From positions 124,001 through 188,000 of the forward strand of contig CAUEYX010000001.1 in the NCBI GenBank assembly GCA_959022495.1: DNA of 64,000 nucleotides, given 5' to 3'. This document shows, in pieces, positions 17,281-25,158 of this stretch (its first letter is position 1; every line of letters begins with the position of its first letter). The notes below the pieces were generated by a model, which did no database searches, had not been told where the DNA came from, and saw only the letters and a list, made by a program, of their open reading frames with translations. Made by a program: the position numbers and the translations under genes. Origin of the DNA: an uncultured Lachnospiraceae bacterium. Its GTDB lineage: Bacteria; Bacillota; Clostridia; Lachnospirales; Lachnospiraceae.

Positions 17281-17970
17281 ATGAGTATTCAATCAGACGT
17301 GGAAATCTTGTCCATACAGGCTCTTGAAAGATATGCCAGACAACATGATTTACCGACCGCAGAGGCTGCCAAGCTATTCCATAAGCATCAAGTATTTGAA
17401 AAAATCCTGATACAGCATGAATATCTGCATCAACTGGCTTTCGAGGATACTATGAATTATGTGGAAGAAATTATCTCTGAAAATGCTCCGGAGCTGGTGC
17501 TTTACCACGGTTCCAACGTCGCATTTGATGAGATTGACCTTGGGAAATCCCGTAACCGCCGTGACTTTGGCAAGGGATTTTACTGCACGGTCTTAGAAAA
17601 TCAGGCGGAGGAATGGGCCAGACGGCTTTATCTGCGCTCCCACAAAGGCGGCAGATATGTATATCGTTATCTGTTCCGTCAGACAGATGACCTGACAATC
17701 AAGCGCTTTACTGCGCTGGATCAGGAATGGCTGGAGTTTATCAAAGAGAACCGCACGAAAGGCGGTATCCAGCACTCTTATGACATGGTCGTTGGACCTG
17801 TTGCAGACGACAATACAATGGAAACGGTACAGCTATACCTGTCAGGTATTCTAAAAGCTGAGGAAGCGGTGGAAAGGCTTCGCTATAACAAAGTCAACAA
17901 TCAGGTATCTTTCCATACACCCCTTGCCCTGGAACATCTGAGGCTGGAATCTCGAAAGGAGGTTATATAA
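17281..17970 (+). CDS. DUF3990 (ADP-ribosyltransferase-like) protein with an N-terminal DUF3791-like domain
   Basis: The 229-residue protein has two parts. Residues 1-68 form a helical DUF3791-like domain (IQALERYARQHDL, then EYLHQLAF). From residue 70 comes a DUF3990 domain with LYHGS (74-78) and DFGKGFYCT (95-103), which resemble the NAD-binding and core strands of ADP-ribosyltransferases, followed by YDMVVGPVADD. A toxic or modifying ADP-ribosyltransferase activity is inferred from family relations, not shown. The stop is one base from the next small gene, and a NADAR gene follows. Confidence 0.65.
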   Translation: MSIQSDVEILSIQALERYARQHDLPTAEAAKLFHKHQVFEKILIQHEYLHQLAFEDTMNYVEEIISENAPELVLYHGSNVAFDEIDLGKSRNRRDFGKGFYCTVLENQAEEWARRLYLRSHKGGRYVYRYLFRQTDDLTIKRFTALDQEWLEFIKENRTKGGIQHSYDMVVGPVADDNTMETVQLYLSGILKAEEAVERLRYNKVNNQVSFHTPLALEHLRLESRKEVI

Positions 17971-17971
17971 A

Positions 17972-18208
17972 ATGGATGGCATCTATTTTTTTAATGGAAA
18001 AGATATTACAATGAACCTTTGCATCCAGATCCGGGATGTCATCGACATTATTAAAGAAAAAAGTCATCTCTCGTTTCAGGATGCAACGCTTGCTTTTTAC
18101 CAGTCCCAGACCTATCAGGCTCTGCAGAATACCGAGAATACGCTTTGGGCAGAGTCGGCGGGATATATTGCGGACCGGTTCTACGAAGAGCAGGAACAAA
18201 AAGAATGA
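17972..18208 (+). CDS. Small DUF3791-like partner protein
   Basis: A 78-residue helical protein starting MDGIYFFNGKDITMNL. Its middle (IRDVIDIIKEKSHLSFQDA, then LAFYQS) resembles DUF3791 proteins that accompany DUF3990 genes. A strong AAAGGAGG lies in the end of the upstream gene and spacing is one base, so the two are co-translated. It is the likely partner or antitoxin; the assignment rests on context and weak similarity. Confidence 0.55.
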   Translation: MDGIYFFNGKDITMNLCIQIRDVIDIIKEKSHLSFQDATLAFYQSQTYQALQNTENTLWAESAGYIADRFYEEQEQKE

Positions 18209-18243
18209 CGATCAAACTAGATATGTAAGCACAATGTTTAAGA

Positions 18244-18277
18244 AAGGAACTACCTTATGACAGGCGGTTCCTTTTTT
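18244..18277 (+). terminator. Rho-independent terminator after the DUF3990/DUF3791 pair
   Basis: AAAGGAAC (18243-18250) pairs with GTTCCTTT (from 18267), and six T follow (18272-18277). It lies between the DUF3791-like gene and the NADAR gene, so NADAR may be expressed by read-through or its own promoter. Confidence 0.65.
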
Positions 18278-18303
18278 CATGCAGAAAGAAGGATGGTGTA
18301 ATT

Positions 18304-18801
18304 ATGAGACATGATAATCTTCAGAATAATGACCAGAAAATTTCCGCTTTTACCGGGAAATATGCGTTTCTCAGTAATTTCTATCCAGCTCCGGTTTCTT
18401 ATATGGGACAGACTTACGCCAATAACGAAGCCGCTTTTCAGGCTCAGAAAACATCCTGTGCCAAAGAGCAGCAGAAGTTTTCTATCTTCCGCCTGCATAA
18501 TCCGGCGGAAGCAAAAAAGCTGGGGCGCAAGCTCATCCTCCGGCCAGACTGGGATAAGGTAAAGGTTTTTATTATGTACGAAATCTGCATGTGCAAATTC
18601 ATGCAAAACCCCGTACTTCGCGATGCTCTGCTTGCCACTGGCAGACGCCCACTTGTAGAAGGCAACACATGGAATGATACCTTTTGGGGAATCGCAAATG
18701 GGCGCGGAGAAAACCAGCTAGGACAGATTCTTATGGACGTCCGCGCAAAGCTGCAATGGGAGGCTGAGTTGGCAACGAAAATAGATCCACAGTCTTTGTA
18801 A
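18304..18801 (+). CDS. NADAR (YbiA-like) family N-glycosidase/ADP-ribose hydrolase
   Basis: The 165-residue protein has the NADAR pattern: FLSNFYPAPV near the N-terminus, the acidic NNEAAFQAQK helix, WDKVKVFIMYE and NTWNDTFWG near the end. NADAR proteins cleave N-glycosidic bonds in riboflavin intermediates. Some members remove ADP-ribose from guanine in DNA as antitoxins to DarT-type enzymes. Placement just after a DUF3990 ADP-ribosyltransferase-like gene favours the ADP-ribose role here, which is an inference. Confidence 0.8.
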   Translation: MRHDNLQNNDQKISAFTGKYAFLSNFYPAPVSYMGQTYANNEAAFQAQKTSCAKEQQKFSIFRLHNPAEAKKLGRKLILRPDWDKVKVFIMYEICMCKFMQNPVLRDALLATGRRPLVEGNTWNDTFWGIANGRGENQLGQILMDVRAKLQWEAELATKIDPQSL

Positions 18802-18838
18802 GACAGACAATGGTATAGTATTTAAGGAGGCTGTGATT

Positions 18839-19216
18839 ATGGAACCTATCCTTTACGATTGGATGATTCATTACGTTATCAATGACATTGGTCCCGGCGG
18901 GATCATCAATGCACATACCCACGGAATGGACATATATGACCATCTGGATTTCCAGGTGGTCCTGCCGTTCCCGCAGTGGCACATCGGCTACCTCTTAAAT
19001 GAAATGGGCAGCCGAGTCCGCTCTGGAGAGCGTTTCCATCCGGGTGATTATGTGAGGGGAATCTATGAAGACTGCCCCATCCGGCTGGATCTGTTCCGGG
19101 AAACCGGCAGGGATGTCCTGCGCCTTATCATCCCTGATAAGGCCAACCGTTTTCCAGAAGATCCGATGTGTCAGAAAAAATACCGCGTCCAGATTAACCG
19201 CGCGTTTGAAGAGTAA
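18839..19216 (+). CDS. DUF4262-like small protein
   Basis: A 125-residue protein starting MEPILYDWMIHYV, with INAHTHGMDIYDHLDFQVVL and a long amphipathic part. It resembles DUF4262 proteins from mobile elements, but the match is judged by eye and is weak. AAGGAGG stands eight bases before the ATG. It appears to be part of the same accessory gene string. Confidence 0.55.
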   Translation: MEPILYDWMIHYVINDIGPGGIINAHTHGMDIYDHLDFQVVLPFPQWHIGYLLNEMGSRVRSGERFHPGDYVRGIYEDCPIRLDLFRETGRDVLRLIIPDKANRFPEDPMCQKKYRVQINRAFEE

Positions 19217-19236
19217 TAAAGAAAGGAAGGACTACA

Positions 19237-19695
19237 ATGAGTGAACAAAAACAAGCCACTTCTCCGCTGATATTAGAATATATCGGCATAGACGATTCCG
19301 CCCGCCCGATGTATAAGGACCAGTTCGGGAAGCTGTGGAAAGATATTGACCTTGGAAATACTGCTACTCCCAGCCTGTATTCCGTGACAGGGAATGATGT
19401 TGACGGGGAACCCCTATCTCCCATTAAGCAGGAGTATAGATTTTCCCCTGCACCATTCCAGAGAAGTCCATTCGAGTTTGAATATATGCTTTTAAGCAGG
19501 CTGCAGAGTGACTGTGAGTATTATCTGGGTTTTGGCGAGAGAAGTTCCTACGCTATTGGGGGTAACACAGTTGACGAACATATTTCAAAAATGAAATCAC
19601 TATGGAATGGGTTCCCGCCGGATCAGAAACCGGAATGGCTGACCTGGGAGCAGATTGTTGACTATGAAAAAGCAATGCGGGATGATACGAAATGA
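19237..19695 (+). CDS. LPD11 domain protein
   Basis: The 152-residue protein ends in a domain with FEYMLLSRLQSDCEYYLGFG, GNTVDEHISKMKSLW and PEWLTWEQIVDYEKAM. This is the LPD11 (large polyvalent protein-associated) pattern, typical of conjugative elements and phages. The N-terminal ~60 residues include a short IGIDDSARPMYKD motif. Function is unknown; it is a marker of mobile DNA. Confidence 0.75.
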   Translation: MSEQKQATSPLILEYIGIDDSARPMYKDQFGKLWKDIDLGNTATPSLYSVTGNDVDGEPLSPIKQEYRFSPAPFQRSPFEFEYMLLSRLQSDCEYYLGFGERSSYAIGGNTVDEHISKMKSLWNGFPPDQKPEWLTWEQIVDYEKAMRDDTK

Positions 19696-19945
19696 AAAGT
19701 GGCATCCAGTGCAGCGAAAGTGAATACTAAATCCCTACGGCCATACGGCAACAGCCGGTCAACATTTAGCTGCGGTTATCTGGATCAGAACTATATAAAT
19801 GATTATTTTAAGGAACACCGGCTACAAAAATGCCTGGTTTTTTGGATTATGGCAAAACCTGGTCTCAAGTTCGATAAAAACTTCACCGGCATGGTGCCCA
19901 AAGAAACGTAAGAAAGTTCTTAAATTTCATATCAAGAAATACCTT
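19696..19945 (+). other. No recognisable gene; possible decayed coding sequence
   Basis: Short frames exist (for example ending FTGMVPKET) but have no ribosome site and no recognisable family. It lies between LPD11 and a terminator and may be an eroded 3' remnant of another accessory gene. Confidence 0.4.
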
Positions 19946-19974
19946 GGAGCCGCCCTCACGGACGGCTCCTTTTT
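19946..19974 (+). terminator. Rho-independent terminator of the accessory gene string
   Basis: GGAGCCG (19946-19952) pairs with CGGCTCC (19963-19969), followed by five T (19970-19974). Confidence 0.85.
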
Positions 19975-19983
19975 ATCACTGAG

Positions 19984-21198
19984 TCATATATCCTTTCCCT
20001 CCAACAGAAAGTCAATAATATTATAGTGGACAATTCCATTCCTGCTTAGATTTACGATGTCACTGCTAATCACATATTTCGGATAATTGTCATCTATCTT
20101 TTCCAGATTGCCAAATTCTCTTGCCATGCAATCCTCTGACAGTACATAAGCCACCTGGATATAGAGTTTCTTCTGTCCTTTGTAACATACAAAGTCAATC
20201 TCCTGGTTATCCAGCTTTCCCACTTTTACCTCATATCCCCGGCTTAGCATTTCCAGATACACCATATTCTCCAGCAGCTTACTTGTATCAATCTGTTCAC
20301 TGGCTTTACTCACATTGCGAAGCCCGATGTCTCCGGCATAATACTTTTCTGTTGAAGCCAGAATATTTTTCCCCTTAATATCATATCTTTCCGCTTTTGA
20401 CAGAATCATACCTGCCTGCAGCTTATCAATATAGTTCAGCACCGTTTCCACTGTGGTTGATTGTCCTGCTGACATCAGGGAACGGCTGATCGAACGTGCA
20501 GAGAACGGATTTCCGATATTGTCCAACAGAAATTCCAGAAGTTTCCTCAGAAGGTTTTCATTCCGGATCGCATACCTGGAGAGAATATCTTTCATCACGA
20601 CAGAATCATAGACATCTTCCAGATATGTGCGAACAGAATGTTCATCCGGCAACACCAGACGCATCGGCAAACCGCCATATTTCAGATAATCCGTAAAAAG
20701 CTGTTCCCTTGTAAAGGAGCGTCCATTGATTTCATAAAATTCTTGTATTTCAGATAACACAAAAGGATACACATGAAAAGAAACATATCTTCCTGCCATA
20801 TTGGTTGCCAGTTCACCAGACAGCAATTTGCTGTTGGAACCTGTCACATAGATATCACAGTCGAAATCAATCCGAAAGGATGGGATGACCGAGTGCCATT
20901 CTTTCACATGCTGGATCTCATCAAAAAAAAGATATACTTTACCGTCCGCCTGCTCTGCCCGTCCTGTGACATATTGGTAGAAGTTCTCCGGATCTTCCAG
21001 TTTTTTAAAACGCCGGGACTCAAAATTGATCTCAATGATATTTTCCTTTGGCACTCCACTTTCCAAAAGTTCATCCCGGATCTGTGAAAGCAGGATTGTC
21101 TTTCCACTTCTTCTAAGGCCAATCAATACCTTAATCAAATCCTGGCCAATAAATGGACGTATCTTATCCAGATACAAATTTCGTCTTATCATCTCCAT
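19984..21198 (-). CDS. AAA ATPase with DUF4143 C-terminal domain
   Basis: A 404-residue protein. It has a Walker A-like GLRRSGKT near residue 30 and a Walker B hydrophobic-DE motif (VYLFFDEIQH). It also has YVTGSNS and GRYVSFHVYPF sensor motifs, and a C-terminal DUF4143 nuclease-like domain with EIDFVCYKG. Such ATPases are common solitary genes in anaerobes; their role is unknown and often suspected in defence. GGAGGT lies eight bases before the chosen ATG. It converges on the terminator of the rightward accessory genes. Confidence 0.85.
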   Translation of the reverse strand: MEMIRRNLYLDKIRPFIGQDLIKVLIGLRRSGKTILLSQIRDELLESGVPKENIIEINFESRRFKKLEDPENFYQYVTGRAEQADGKVYLFFDEIQHVKEWHSVIPSFRIDFDCDIYVTGSNSKLLSGELATNMAGRYVSFHVYPFVLSEIQEFYEINGRSFTREQLFTDYLKYGGLPMRLVLPDEHSVRTYLEDVYDSVVMKDILSRYAIRNENLLRKLLEFLLDNIGNPFSARSISRSLMSAGQSTTVETVLNYIDKLQAGMILSKAERYDIKGKNILASTEKYYAGDIGLRNVSKASEQIDTSKLLENMVYLEMLSRGYEVKVGKLDNQEIDFVCYKGQKKLYIQVAYVLSEDCMAREFGNLEKIDDNYPKYVISSDIVNLSRNGIVHYNIIDFLLEGKDI

Positions 21199-21384
21199 AC
21201 ATTCCACCTCCTTCACTGATTTTGTCATTATTATACCTTATATTTTTATTATAATCAACTTATTGTCTGTTTATACAAAGACAATTTTTGTAGTTACTTA
21301 TAACAGGTTCGATTTTTCTTTCATAAATTCAATTAGGTTGCGGAAACCCACTCCCTTTAGGTGGTGGGAGGAGCAACCGACCTC

Positions 21385-21546
21385 CTATCCTTGAGATTCT
21401 ATGTATTTTTGTACTGTGGCTGATGATACTTCTCCTATACTACAAGCAAAGTAACCATCCGACCAAAAAATTTTCTTTTTCCAATATTTTTTTGAAAGAA
21501 AATTGCTGTATTTACGCCTGTTATGTCGATTGTATCTATTATCCAT
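21385..21546 (-). pseudogene. tnpA: IS200-type transposase TnpA, C-terminal fragment
   Basis: A 53-codon frame reads KKYWKKKIFWSDGYFACSIG, then EVSSATVQKYIESQG and a stop. This is the C-terminal part of a Y1 HUH transposase. The HUH motif region is absent, and upstream only a short unrelated N-terminus precedes tnpB, so the gene is truncated. The element could move only if another TnpA acts in trans. Confidence 0.75.
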
Positions 21547-21629
21547 AGCATCACTCCCCCCTTACTTGATTTTCACTGAAAATTATTATATACTATGTTT
21601 AGTGAAATACCAATGAAAGGAGTACATAT

Positions 21630-22769
21630 ATGGAACAGATAACTATTACAGCTAAAATACAACTATCTGTAACTGATACAGACAAAGTTTTGCTTGATAA
21701 TACTATGTCCGTATATAGTGATGCCTGTATCTATGTCTCTGATTATGTATTTCGCACTCACGACTTGAAGCAGTTTTCTCTTAACAAGATGTTATATTCT
21801 GAACTTCGTGAAAAATTTGGCTTAAAATCCCAAATGGCTCAGTCTGTGCTTAAGACCGTTATTGCCAGATACAAAACCATTCTTGAGAATCAAAGTGGAT
21901 GGATGAAACCATCTTTCAAGAAACCTCAGTATGACCTTGTTTGGAATAGAGATTATTCTCTTACGCAAAACTGCTTTTCCGTAAATACACTTAATGGTCG
22001 TGTTAAACTACCATATTTTGCTGAAGGTATGTCTAAATATTTTGACCACACTATCTATAAGTTTGGAACAGCTAAACTTGTAAACAAACACGGCAAGTAT
22101 TTTTTGCACATACCTGTAACTTATGATGTAGAGGGAGCATCTCTTTCTGATGTATGTAATGTCGTTGGTATTGACAGAGGGATTAACTTTGTCGTTGCAA
22201 CTTATAACAGCAAACATAAATCAGGTTTTGTTAGTGGCAAAGCCATTAAACAAAAAAGAGCTGCTTATTCTAAACTCCGCAAAGAACTTCAAATGCGGCA
22301 CACACCATCATCAAGACGAAGATTAAAGACGATTGGCGGGCGAGAAAACCGTTGGATGCAGGATATAAACCATCAGATATCAAAGGCACTCGTCACCTCT
22401 AACCCAAAGCATACACTCTTTGTCTTGGAAGATTTGTCTGGTGTTCGTAATGCGACAGAACGAGTACGCACCAAAGATAGGTATGTATCTGTATCTTGGT
22501 CTTTCTACGACCTTGAGCAGAAACTTACCTATAAGGCTAAACAGAATCAGTCTACTGTAATTAAGGTGAATCCTCGTTACACAAGTCAGTGTTGCCCTAT
22601 GTGTGGACATATTGAAAAAGCGAACAGGGATAAGAAACGGCACCTGTTTACCTGTAAGAATTGTGGCTACAAATCTAATGATGACCGTATTGGGGCAATG
22701 AATCTGTATCGTATGGGAATAAACTATCTTGAGGATAGCGTAGTACCTAATACAGTTACAGCTGAGTAA
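21630..22769 (+). CDS. tnpB: RNA-guided nuclease TnpB
   Basis: The 379-residue protein has RuvC-like catalytic residues Asp182 (GIDRG), Glu267 (LEDLSG) and Asp352 (NDDRIGAMN), and a zinc finger (Cys322, Cys325, Cys342, Cys345). All are intact. TnpB is the ancestor-like relative of Cas12 that cuts DNA matching an omega-RNA guide and so helps the element persist. The start has AAAGGAG nine bases upstream. The 3' end overlaps the predicted omega-RNA. Confidence 0.9.
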   Translation: MEQITITAKIQLSVTDTDKVLLDNTMSVYSDACIYVSDYVFRTHDLKQFSLNKMLYSELREKFGLKSQMAQSVLKTVIARYKTILENQSGWMKPSFKKPQYDLVWNRDYSLTQNCFSVNTLNGRVKLPYFAEGMSKYFDHTIYKFGTAKLVNKHGKYFLHIPVTYDVEGASLSDVCNVVGIDRGINFVVATYNSKHKSGFVSGKAIKQKRAAYSKLRKELQMRHTPSSRRRLKTIGGRENRWMQDINHQISKALVTSNPKHTLFVLEDLSGVRNATERVRTKDRYVSVSWSFYDLEQKLTYKAKQNQSTVIKVNPRYTSQCCPMCGHIEKANRDKKRHLFTCKNCGYKSNDDRIGAMNLYRMGINYLEDSVVPNTVTAE

Positions 22770-22936
22770 ACTCTGCTGTAAAGGGTGCTGTCAACCACCC
22801 TGTGATGTAACGCCACTTTAGGTAGTAATACTTATTGGGGTTAAAGGTCGGAGGTTTAAGCCGTTACTACGACTGGGCAGTTACAAGCCCATTACCTTTA
22901 GGTGATGGGTAGTTGACGGAGGCGGAGTGTCCTGTC
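22700..22936 (+). ncRNA. Predicted omega-RNA (reRNA) of TnpB
   Basis: In this family the guide RNA spans the end of tnpB and the right end of the element, and its guide is the flanking DNA. Here the 120 bases after the tnpB stop are structured and end in the right-end hairpin (22888-22909). The guide would then start after about 22916, within the interrupted integrase-like gene. The limits are inferred from the family. Confidence 0.55.
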
Positions 22937-23269
22937 GTACTTCCTGCATTGATAAAGGTACGTTTCCATCTTCTTTGTAAAGATCATATCTGACTCTTTA
23001 TGGTGGATGGAAGAAATTAGATTTTTCAGTTGCCTGGTAATCTGATAAGGATTCCCGCTCCGGTCTAAATAATTACCACAAAATTTCCCCTCTATGGCAT
23101 GTACCTTCCTGCCATCTATCTCACTCTTTTTCAGCCTCACTACATCTCGCGCCCGGATTGGTGTTTGATAGAGAAGTCCAATAAACGCCGCTTCCTCAAG
23201 CCATCCTTTCTCAAGAAATATCCTCATCAGCCTTTTTCCCCTGCCAGCTTTCGCATATCCACACATCAT
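22917..23269 (-). pseudogene. Integrase-like protein, truncated by the IS element
   Basis: The frame starts MMCGYAKAGRGKRL with AAGGAG upstream. It contains IGLLYQTPIRARDVVRLKKS, which resembles the start of a tyrosine-recombinase catalytic domain (conserved Arg region). The reading frame enters the right end of the IS element and stops at 22898. The rest of the domain (His-x-x-Arg, Tyr) is missing on both sides of the IS. Family assignment is by eye. Confidence 0.5.
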
Positions 23270-23555
23270 CGGTCACTCCTTTTCTTAATATTTCTTCTCC
23301 CTGCTGGACAAAAATTTCTTTCCTCGGCATTTCCCGATAGACCTTCCAAAGTTCCCGGTGCAGCACCTGCAGATTGTTTATCCTTTCCGTACTGTTGGCA
23401 AGCATCCTTAAAAATGGATAGATCATCGTATGGCGGATATTTTTCCCCGACAGTACCGCCTGCTTTTCCTGTCCGTACACCTCATACAGACAACCCAGTA
23501 TAACATCCGGTTCCGTAATAAAACGGATTTCCGGTTTTACCCATTCCTTTTTCAT
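23211..23555 (-). CDS. Unknown protein of the accessory region
   Basis: A 114-residue protein (MKKEWVKPEIRFITEPDVIL) with GGGAGG before the ATG. It overlaps the truncated integrase-like gene by 59 bases. The middle (HTMIYPFLRMLANSTERINNL) is helical. No family recognised; it probably forms one unit with the downstream integrase-like gene. Confidence 0.55.
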   Translation of the reverse strand: MKKEWVKPEIRFITEPDVILGCLYEVYGQEKQAVLSGKNIRHTMIYPFLRMLANSTERINNLQVLHRELWKVYREMPRKEIFVQQGEEILRKGVTDDVWICESWQGKKADEDIS

Positions 23556-23575
23556 AGTCATCCTCCCTCTAAGCC

Positions 23576-23809
23576 TCAATCATCATAAGTATCAACCCGA
23601 ACCGGCAGACCGTCCAGCTTCGTATTGGGAAGTCCCACCAAATACCAGTCATCAGCCATTTCAATCCGAACCGGCACCCATGTGCGATCCACCTCTACGT
23701 CAAAACAATCTCCGCAATGAAGACCGCCATAATATCTTCCCTTTCCCAGATAGATATTGTATCTGCACTCATCCCTGTCATAGCATAAAACTCCTCGTTT
23801 CTTTGTCAT
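23576..23809 (-). CDS. DUF5348 small protein
   Basis: A 77-residue protein with YNIYLGKGRYYGGLHCGDCF, WVPVRIEMADDWYLVGL and LDGLPVRV, the DUF5348 pattern found in Firmicutes conjugative and integrative elements. It looks like a small beta-rich protein. AGGAGGG precedes the ATG. It is the first gene of a leftward trio with the two genes that follow. Confidence 0.8.
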   Translation of the reverse strand: MTKKRGVLCYDRDECRYNIYLGKGRYYGGLHCGDCFDVEVDRTWVPVRIEMADDWYLVGLPNTKLDGLPVRVDTYDD

Positions 23810-24005
23810 AAGATTCCCTCCTAAATTTTCTTAGTTATATGAAAAATAGAGTTCTATTTCTTATGATTGGACACTTTTTTGATGGTATCTGCTATCTGCA
23901 TCTCCCACGCCTTAAAGCCAGGTGTCACTTCTTGCATACGCACAAAAAGGGAAAAGCGCAACTCAAGCAATAGTTTTTGTGTTCGCTACCGGATCAATTA
24001 TTCAT

Positions 24006-24274
24006 TTGACATATACTATATATTGTATTATACTCGTTTTGTAATCAAGAAATTGTGTTTGTCCGAAAAGGATATGCTGTTTAGGTTTGCAATAAGTCAG
24101 AAAATCCGTCTGCCATAAAGGCAGTGATTTCTGGCTTTTTTTATTTTGCAGAATACTCTGTACGCAGTTAGGGAATGTATGTTCGTATCATTCTCTTTTT
24201 TTATGCCTAAACGCAGGAAAGGAGGATGGGTTTCCTTACGGATTAACATGCCACAAGAAAGGAGCAAAGAAACA
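24006..24274 (+). promoter_or_regulatory. Leader of the solenoid gene: consensus promoter and tandem terminator hairpins
   Basis: TTGACA (24006-24011), 17 bases, TATACT (24029-24034). Hairpin 1 pairs CAGAAA (24098-24103) with TTTCTG (24128-24133) around an inner CTGCC/GGCAG and is followed by seven T (24136-24142). Hairpin 2 pairs GGGAATG (24171-24177) with CATTCTC (24189-24195) and is also followed by seven T. The order and many bases match the ligase leader at 13401-13705. No gene was seen from 23810 to the start at 24275. Confidence 0.65.
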
Positions 24275-25096
24275 ATGAATTTAAGTTTTCAAATCGTATT
24301 ATTTAAAGAGGATGCTTATGCAACAGTAAAAGGGGGAAAAGGAATAAAAGATATCCTTGCCGCCAAGGCAGACAAGACAGGCATTATAGGAAAAGATTAT
24401 TGCATCATTTCCCTTTCACAAAGTTGTTGGAAATGGTGGGTAGATGCCCGAAAACAGACTGGTGTTTTCCAGTATTCTTATTCTAAGGCACCTGACTGGT
24501 TTAAGGAAGAAATGCTTCAAGATAGGATTACGGACGCCCTGGCAGATTGGCAGGAAAAATATCTCCTGAAACGGGAAGATCTACCGGCACTCTGCGGAGG
24601 GGAACATTTCCTATATCAGTGCAATATAGGAAGGGTATATGGAAATGCTGTAATCTATTGCTTTGATTCCATTATTGAGCAGATGGAAGATCATGCTCTG
24701 GCAAAAATTGTTTCTGGCAATTCTATCATCCAAAGAGCCCTCGGTCACTCAAAAATTCTTGAAATGGGAAATAACTCCAAAATTGACACGTTAAGCCAAA
24801 ACGCTGCTATTTCCCGGATGAAGGACACCTCCCTTGTCCTTACTGCAGAGGGCTTTTCCAGAATTAACACAATGGAGGATGCCTCACGCATATATTCTCT
24901 TTATGACCATGCCAGTGTGCAAACAATGAAACACACCTCTATCATTGACTATCTGAATGGTTATTCGTCCATACGGACAGTCTCTGACAACAGTATGGTA
25001 CGGGGTTTTTCTAAAGAAGCGCGGATTAAGAATATCCAGCACGGCGCAACCGTACTCTCAATGCATGCCGTTGAAAAATTCCGTCTTCCATTTTAA
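24275..25096 (+). CDS. Unknown protein with a C-terminal nine-residue-repeat solenoid
   Basis: A 273-residue protein. The N-terminal ~130 residues (LSFQIVLFKEDAYATVKGGK) are unrecognised. From about residue 145 it is built of nine-residue units such as SRINTMEDA, SRIYSLYDH, ASVQTMKHT and SIIDYLNGY, with a small residue and aliphatic residues at fixed places, suggesting a narrow beta-helix. The ATG at 24275 was chosen for its AAAGGAG; the longer frame runs back into the leader hairpins. It shares its leader type with the ligase gene. Confidence 0.6.
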   Translation: MNLSFQIVLFKEDAYATVKGGKGIKDILAAKADKTGIIGKDYCIISLSQSCWKWWVDARKQTGVFQYSYSKAPDWFKEEMLQDRITDALADWQEKYLLKREDLPALCGGEHFLYQCNIGRVYGNAVIYCFDSIIEQMEDHALAKIVSGNSIIQRALGHSKILEMGNNSKIDTLSQNAAISRMKDTSLVLTAEGFSRINTMEDASRIYSLYDHASVQTMKHTSIIDYLNGYSSIRTVSDNSMVRGFSKEARIKNIQHGATVLSMHAVEKFRLPF

Positions 25097-25106
25097 GTAA
25101 GATTCA

Positions 25107-25142
25107 GGGATCATTGCGCTTCGGCGCAGTGGTCCCCTTTTT
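25107..25142 (+). terminator. Rho-independent terminator after the solenoid gene
   Basis: A 13-bp stem (25107-25119 with 25124-25136, two G-T pairs) is closed by a TTCG tetraloop and followed by five T (25138-25142). Confidence 0.9.
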
Positions 25143-25158
25143 ATTCCATCCCAGAAAA

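Larger units (their letters stand above)
21335..22916 (+). mobile_element. IS200/IS605-type insertion element
   Basis: Both ends carry subterminal hairpins: left 21347-21368 (CCCACTCC with GGTGGTGGG around CTTTA) and right 22888-22909 (CCCATTACC, TTTA, GGTGATGGG). Between them lie a broken tnpA on the minus strand and an intact tnpB on the plus strand. The right end lies inside an integrase-like gene. Exact ends cannot be fixed because IS605 elements make no target duplication. Confidence 0.8.

Noticed and set aside
16867..17283. Complete MNT-HEPN toxin-antitoxin pair
   Set aside because: No HEPN frame follows the nucleotidyltransferase gene; the next gene is DUF3990.
21335..22936. CRISPR-Cas12 locus
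   Set aside because: The RuvC-type nuclease is a TnpB with IS605 ends; no repeat-spacer array or cas genes are present.
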